The position numbers were made by a program, and so were the translations under genes. Shown here one piece after another: positions 4,545 to 7,547 of a stretch of 7,547 nucleotides of DNA. The number at the start of each line of letters is the position of its first letter. Positions within the stretch are counted from its first letter, which is position 1. The notes below the pieces were generated by a model. It made no database searches. It saw only the letters and a list, made by a program, of their open reading frames with translations, and was not told where the DNA came from. Source of the DNA: an uncultured Clostridium sp. (GTDB lineage Bacteria > Bacillota > Clostridia > TANB77 > CAG-508); NCBI GenBank assembly GCA_947568605.1, contig CANOPV010000038.1, positions 1 through 7,547 on the forward strand. Reading direction: 5' to 3'.

Positions 4545-6562
4545 TTATTCTCCTCTTTTAAAACTTCTGATACCTTCCAGTCCAAAAAAGTTTTAACAGT
4601 ATTTTTAAAATCTTCTTCTGTTGGAATTGTATTTATCTTTTTATGTTGAGCATAAGTCCAATCATCCCCATTTAATGTAATTGTATCTTCTATGTACTCT
4701 TCTCCACTGAAATAATGCAAATATTGTTTTCCATATAAAACTAAATTTACAATTTCATTGTATCTTTCAATTGCATTATCTGTATTTCTTAAATTCACAT
4801 CTTGTCCCGATTTTTTCCTATTTTGTCTTGTATAACCGTCATTTGAAAAATCTATAAATTTTACAATTTGCTTTTCATTATGTGATTTACCAATTTCAAA
4901 TACATATATTGCTGTTTGAACCCCTGCCTTACCCTTAAAAATATCTGACATATGAATACTTGCAAGTAGTGTGTTATTCTTTAATAAATTTTTAGTATAA
5001 GGAAGTCCATTTCCACTTCCTGCATTTTCTTGTATAAGTATAACGGCTTTTCCATTTTTCATCATTGAAAGTGCTTTTTCTACAAATATAAACCCTTTTC
5101 CTTCTGCCGAATATGGTGGATTTAATAAAAATACATTGGCTGGGAAATCTGTTCCGTTTAAAGAGCCTTGTTCATATTTACCCTCGTATTCTCTTAAACT
5201 ATCCTTATGTATGATATTTGAAGATCCATCTCCCATTAAAATCATATTTAATACTGCTAATAAATATATATCTGAACGTTTTTCTATACCTAATAATTGT
5301 TGATATTTTATTTTGTTTATTTTCTCATTTAATTCTTTTTGACTTTTTATTTTTTCCTCAGCATCTTTTACCATTAATTTCATTGAAGAAATTAAGAAAC
5401 CTGCTGAACCTGTTGCATAGTCCCAAACATAACTATCTTTATTTACTTCTGCTAATTTCGCCATTAGTTCTGTAACATATCTAGGAGTTAAAACAACATC
5501 ATTTTTATCACTATCAGGAATATCAACCCAAGCATTTAAAATATTAAATAATTTTCCTGTAAAATCTAAATGTTTTGCGGAAGTAAATATTGGCATAATA
5601 TCATTTTTTACAATAGTATACACACTTTTTAATTTACTTTCGCCATTAATAGTTTTCCACAAATCAGAATAAATAAATACTCTTGATAAATCATTCACTA
5701 TCATTTTCTTTTTTTCATTTGGTAAATTTCTTTCACTTAAAAAAGATTCAATTTTATTGATAACAACATAACCATCATTTGATTTTTCTCCCATTTCTCC
5801 TTTTAAATCTGAAATCTCTAATGGTGCTATTATATTTTCAACCCCCAGTCCTGCCATTATCATACCAGTTATAAGTTCAACTCTAGACCCTACCGAAATT
5901 TTTAAATCATCTTGCATTTTTTGATTTAAACTTTTTAATTTAATTTCTATATCATTTTCATATTCTTTTGCTTTTTCTTCAATATCTTCATCGGTAAGGT
6001 TTAAATTATCAATTTTCTCAATTAAATTATCAATATTACTATCTGTTAAAAAAGATAAATCAGTATAATTTTCAATATTTTTTGGAATTAAAAAATTATT
6101 ATCAGAAACATAATATACAGCCATTTCAGTTTTTATTTCATTTGCTTCTTTATATCCATTTAGTCCAATTGCAATTACCTCTTTATAACTTTTAGTATAT
6201 TCTATAATTGCATTTGCATAATGAATAGCACCATTAACAGCAAATTTACTAATATTAGTGTAATTTGCATTTCCATCTTTTGTTTTATTATCAATTTCAT
6301 TATTTGTATTTGTCTTTATTAAATCACCTTTTTTGCCTTTTACTTCTATTATAACAGGAATTTGTCTCATATTTTTTGTTTGAATAAGAACTTTTATATC
6401 TGGATAATTCTTACCATTTCCACCATTTTTTGATGGTGCTTTTTTTAGTGCTTTTTCTATTTCTTTATTTATAAAATCAGTTTTAGAATAATATTTAACT
6501 TTTGCTTCATTAAGCCATTTTTTTCCTATGTCTTCAACTTGTTCTTCTATACTACTTGCCAT
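4526..6562 (-). CDS. Fused restriction endonuclease-DNA adenine methyltransferase, BcgI-like (Type IIB)
   Basis: Both cuts and methylates DNA when paired with the S subunit. The N-terminal 1-160 is nuclease-like: PDIKVLI (Asp55) and IIEVKGKKG (Glu73, Lys75) make a PD-(D/E)XK set. A helical linker follows at about 180-340. The methyltransferase occupies about 340-610: LTPRYVTELMAKL (358-370, AdoMet-binding helix), DYATGSAGFL (381-390, motif I), GIEKR (425-429) and NPPY (481-484, motif IV of N6-adenine enzymes). The C-terminal tail should contact the S subunit. At 678 aa it is far longer than Type I HsdM (about 500) and close to my recollection of BcgI subunit A (about 640). The start at ATG 6560-6562 is supported by AAAGGAG 8 bp upstream. 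No separate HsdR gene is in the window. BcgI-type enzymes cut on both sides of the site; whether this one does is inference. A Type I-like methylase with a regulatory nuclease domain is the alternative. Confidence 0.88.
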   Translation of the reverse strand: MASSIEEQVEDIGKKWLNEAKVKYYSKTDFINKEIEKALKKAPSKNGGNGKNYPDIKVLIQTKNMRQIPVIIEVKGKKGDLIKTNTNNEIDNKTKDGNANYTNISKFAVNGAIHYANAIIEYTKSYKEVIAIGLNGYKEANEIKTEMAVYYVSDNNFLIPKNIENYTDLSFLTDSNIDNLIEKIDNLNLTDEDIEEKAKEYENDIEIKLKSLNQKMQDDLKISVGSRVELITGMIMAGLGVENIIAPLEISDLKGEMGEKSNDGYVVINKIESFLSERNLPNEKKKMIVNDLSRVFIYSDLWKTINGESKLKSVYTIVKNDIMPIFTSAKHLDFTGKLFNILNAWVDIPDSDKNDVVLTPRYVTELMAKLAEVNKDSYVWDYATGSAGFLISSMKLMVKDAEEKIKSQKELNEKINKIKYQQLLGIEKRSDIYLLAVLNMILMGDGSSNIIHKDSLREYEGKYEQGSLNGTDFPANVFLLNPPYSAEGKGFIFVEKALSMMKNGKAVILIQENAGSGNGLPYTKNLLKNNTLLASIHMSDIFKGKAGVQTAIYVFEIGKSHNEKQIVKFIDFSNDGYTRQNRKKSGQDVNLRNTDNAIERYNEIVNLVLYGKQYLHYFSGEEYIEDTITLNGDDWTYAQHKKINTIPTEEDFKNTVKTFLDWKVSEVLKEENNCLGKN

Positions 6563-6601
6563 ATATTTATCTCCTTTAATTTTTATTTTTCTTTTCTAAC
6601 T

Positions 6602-6634
6602 ATAATATTGTATTTATTACAAATGTACAAACAA
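6602..6634 (-). promoter_or_regulatory. Probable promoter of the RM operon
   Basis: Two overlapping solutions exist on the minus strand: TTGTAC (6625-6630) with 17 bp to TATTAT (6602-6607), or TTGTTT (6629-6634) with 16 bp to TACAAT (6607-6612). Both -35 boxes are weak. The region holds repeated TTTGTA and TACAA units. It lies 40-70 bp upstream of the nuclease-methyltransferase start, so the RM genes can be transcribed separately from the regulator. Confidence 0.4.
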
Positions 6635-6660
6635 ATTAAAGTAGTTTTCATAATAAAATA

Positions 6661-6668
6661 ATGGTGGA
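6661..6668. promoter_or_regulatory. Half-copy of the controller box upstream of the RM genes
   Basis: ATGGTGGA here equals the right half of the TCCAC-TATG-GTGGA boxes found at 6975 and 7302. It lies about 100 bp upstream of the nuclease-methyltransferase start and upstream of the proposed promoter. A lone 8-bp match could be chance, but its position supports a weaker third site. Confidence 0.3.
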
Positions 6669-6720
6669 GATGAACCTCATACAAATATATTCCCTCATAA
6701 TATAATTGTATTTAGTATAG

Positions 6721-6750
6721 ATATAGATAGAAATTAATTTCTATCTATAT
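6721..6750 (-). terminator. Perfect 30-bp A/T-rich palindrome at the end of the 59-aa gene
   Basis: Bases 6721-6735 are the exact reverse complement of 6736-6750 (left arm ATATAGATAGAAATT). The stop codon of the 59-aa gene (6734-6736) sits at its centre, so the last codons NIDRN form one arm. No U-tract follows. It may act as a weak terminator, an mRNA 3' stabiliser, or a DNA-binding site between the small gene and the RM genes. Confidence 0.5.
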
Positions 6751-6913
6751 TACTATCTATAACTCCTAAAAAATATATTTTTTCAATAAGTATAGCATTA
6801 TTATTTAAAAAATTCAACTCTTCAATCGAAAATAAATTTTTATTTTTATTTATTCTTTCTTTTATAAATTTTTTTGTATCCATTATTTCATTTAATACTT
6901 CATCTTTCATCAT
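6734..6913 (-). CDS. Unrecognised 59-aa protein between regulator and RM genes
   Basis: I do not recognise it. It begins MMKDEVLNEIMDTKKFIKER and ends GVIDSNIDRN. AAAAAGGAG lies about 8 bp upstream of ATG 6911-6913, which makes translation likely, although the frame is only 60 codons long. It is highly charged in the first half (Lys/Glu/Asp-rich) with a periodic hydrophobic pattern, probably two or three helices, and has no cysteine, signal peptide or membrane segment. Base composition matches the neighbouring RM genes. It lies downstream of the Xre gene on the same strand, with its own controller-box copy at 6975-6988 about 60 bp upstream of its start. Possible roles are an accessory regulator, an early inhibitor of the nuclease, or an antitoxin-like partner; all of these are inference from position. 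Confidence 0.65.
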   Translation of the reverse strand: MMKDEVLNEIMDTKKFIKERINKNKNLFSIEELNFLNNNAILIEKIYFLGVIDSNIDRN

Positions 6914-6974
6914 ATTTATTTCTCCTTTTTATTTTATTGTTTCGAAACTGTTTAAATAAATATAATGTATAGTA

Positions 6975-6988
6975 TCCACTATGGTGGA
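6975..6988. promoter_or_regulatory. Controller box upstream of the 59-aa gene
   Basis: TCCAC (6975-6979) and GTGGA (6984-6988) are inverted around TATG. The surrounding 18 bp, TATCCACTATGGTGGAAA (6973-6990), are identical to those at 7300-7317 upstream of the Xre gene. This is a likely operator of the Xre-family protein encoded between the two copies. Confidence 0.65.
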
Positions 6989-6994
6989 AATTTT

Positions 6995-7021
6995 ATGAAA
7001 ATGCCATTTTCATTTACAAAA
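6995..7021. repeat. Second conserved element, copy 1, with inverted partner
   Basis: ATTTTCATTTACAAAA (7006-7021) recurs exactly at 7324-7339. In this copy its left part is also mirrored: ATGAAAAT (6995-7002) and ATTTTCAT (7006-7013) form an 8-bp inverted repeat around GCC. It lies 17 bp from the controller box, against 8 bp in the other copy. Confidence 0.55.
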
Positions 7022-7044
7022 TTTAAAAATATAACAAATATGTT

Positions 7045-7245
7045 CTATGGTATTACTTTATACAATTTATCTATTTTTATTTTTAATGCACGTGCAATTC
7101 TTACAGTCATCGACAAAGATGGCTCTTTTTCATTGTTTTCTATATAATTCAAATGTGAACTCGAAATTCCCGTCATTTTTGACAACTTTTCTAAACTATA
7201 ACCTTTTTCTTTTCGAATTTCTTTTAATAATAACACTACTTTCAT
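7045..7245 (-). CDS. Xre-family helix-turn-helix regulator, probable RM controller protein
   Basis: A 66-residue protein that is almost entirely a Cro/C1-type helix-turn-helix domain. Helix 1 is about 3-14 (VVLLLKEIRKEK), the HTH pair is SLEKLSKMTG (17-26) and ISSSHLNYIENNEK (27-40), then EPSLSMTVRIARAL and a short closing helix. ISSSHLNYIEN is the family's recognition helix pattern. It should dimerise and bind a short palindrome. Size and position directly upstream of RM genes fit controller (C) proteins, which are usually about 70-100 aa, so this is a compact one. The start at ATG 7243-7245 has AAAGGTG about 8 bp upstream. Identical TCCAC-TATG-GTGGA boxes lie on both sides of the gene, which suggests autoregulation and control of the next unit. 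Assignment as HTH is secure; the controller role is inferred. Confidence 0.87.
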   Translation of the reverse strand: MKVVLLLKEIRKEKGYSLEKLSKMTGISSSHLNYIENNEKEPSLSMTVRIARALKIKIDKLYKVIP

Positions 7246-7261
7246 TGATTTTCACCTTTTT

Positions 7262-7292
7262 TAGTATGTTCTATTTTTTATATAACATACTA
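7262..7292 (-). promoter_or_regulatory. Inverted repeat in the leader or promoter of the Xre gene
   Basis: TAGTATGTT (7262-7270) and AACATACTA (7284-7292) are perfectly complementary with a 13-base centre. The right arm also belongs to a nested palindrome, AACATA-C-TATGTT (7284-7296). The region contains the likely -10 (TTATAT, minus strand), so it may be an operator or an mRNA hairpin before the ribosome site. Confidence 0.5.
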
Positions 7293-7301
7293 TGTTTTTT
7301 A

Positions 7302-7315
7302 TCCACTATGGTGGA
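7302..7315. promoter_or_regulatory. Controller box upstream of the Xre gene
   Basis: TCCAC (7302-7306) and GTGGA (7311-7315) are inverted around TATG. It lies 57 bp upstream of the Xre start, where a -35 element would be expected for a -10 near 7283-7289. No good -35 hexamer is seen there, as is common at activator-dependent controller promoters. Confidence 0.65.
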
Positions 7316-7323
7316 AAAGTGCT

Positions 7324-7339
7324 ATTTTCATTTACAAAA
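7324..7339. repeat. Second conserved element, copy 2
   Basis: ATTTTCATTTACAAAA matches 7006-7021 exactly. Together with the controller box it makes a two-part repeat flanking the Xre gene, in the same orientation on both sides. The box-to-element gap is 8 bp here. Confidence 0.5.
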
Positions 7340-7444
7340 ATTATAAAAAGTGTTTATATTATAAATAACTATAATTAAATATTTGATAAAAATTCTAAAA
7401 TCTATTTTAATGGGGTTTTATTTAAAAGGAATAAAACTATATAT

Positions 7445-7487
7445 TAAAGCAGGCTAAATTAATTTGAAACTAATCTAACCTGCTTTA
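7445..7487 (-). terminator. Hairpin ending a gene that enters from the right edge
   Basis: TAAAGCAGG (7445-7453) and CCTGCTTTA (7479-7487) pair over 9 bp. On the minus strand the pairing continues inward for 8 more pairs using two G-U wobbles that would be mismatches on the plus strand, so the minus strand is the likely template of the RNA. The U-tract after it is short, so confidence as an intrinsic terminator is moderate. Confidence 0.5.
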
Positions 7488-7510
7488 TGTAGTTAAAAAT
7501 TAATTTTATA

Positions 7511-7547
7511 TTATTTCAAATAATTTTTCCCACAGTATAAAATTTTA
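7511..7547 (-). CDS. Possible last codons of a minus-strand gene
   Basis: A minus-strand frame entering at the right edge reads KILYCGKNYLK and stops at TAA (7511-7513), 24 bp before the hairpin at 7445-7487. Only 11 residues are visible, so no family can be named. The support is the downstream minus-oriented hairpin alone. Confidence 0.25.
   Translation of the reverse strand, partial: KILYCGKNYLK

Noticed and set aside
5218..5475. Plus-strand Leu-rich frame inside the nuclease-methyltransferase gene
   Set aside because: Antisense to methyltransferase motif I; its hydrophobic composition comes from Lys/Asn-rich codons read backwards.
3360..6562. Classical Type I system (HsdM plus HsdS with HsdR elsewhere)
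   Set aside because: The methyltransferase subunit has an extra N-terminal nuclease motif and is about 180 aa too long for HsdM; kept only as an alternative.
6662..6710. A 16-codon leader peptide (MREYICMRF...) upstream of the RM gene on minus
   Set aside because: No ribosome binding site before its ATG, and such short frames are expected by chance.
6973..7339. CRISPR array or transposon ends
   Set aside because: Only two copies of the repeat, in direct orientation with variable internal spacing, flanking a regulator gene; no transposase, no spacers and no cas genes.
6965..7346. Two plus-strand frames across the Xre gene
   Set aside because: They cover the opposite strand of a clear helix-turn-helix gene and its operator repeats, and have no ribosome sites.

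Overview
The window is very AT-rich, with long stretches near 10-30% G+C. It has strong AGGAGG-type ribosome binding sites, consensus sigma-A-like promoters (several with an extended TGn -10) and Lys/Asn/Ile-rich proteins. This fits a low-G+C Bacillota, most likely a clostridial or related anaerobe; Fusobacteriota is a less likely alternative. No sequence in the window identifies a species.

Layout, left to right. (1) 1-1459 is the first 486 codons of a minus-strand acyl-CoA synthetase that runs off the left edge. It is the only ordinary metabolic gene here. (2) 1640-2611 looks like a self-contained cassette of two small unrecognised genes transcribed divergently: 136 aa on minus and 68 aa on plus. 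Each has promoter signals and an excellent Shine-Dalgarno, the outer ends are closed by terminator-like hairpins, and the genes are clearly richer in G+C than their surroundings (about 40% in spot counts). I read this as laterally acquired. (3) 2702-3211 is a plus-strand relic of a DUF3800-family gene lacking its N-terminal part.

(4) Tail to tail with the relic, at about 3210-3290 on minus, is what I believe is a free-standing small RNA gene. A TTGACA-17-TACAAT promoter precedes about 80 nt that folds as a tight three-way junction and ends in seven U. One pair of the closing helix works as G-U only on the minus strand, so the strand can be assigned. It is the most interesting object in the window.

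(5) 3360-7245 is a minus-strand restriction-modification island. An Xre-family regulator (66 aa) comes first, then an unrecognised 59-aa protein, then a 678-aa fused nuclease-methyltransferase, then a 394-aa specificity subunit that starts on TTG inside the end of the methyltransferase gene. An endonuclease motif and an amino-methyltransferase in one chain, with a separate S subunit and no separate HsdR in the window, is the plan of BcgI-like Type IIB systems. A TCCAC-TATG-GTGGA palindrome lies upstream of the regulator and of the 59-aa gene, and a half-site lies upstream of the RM gene. This suggests a controller-type circuit that delays restriction after entry into a new host.

(6) The right edge (7316-7547) holds a minus-strand hairpin and possibly the last codons of another minus-strand gene.
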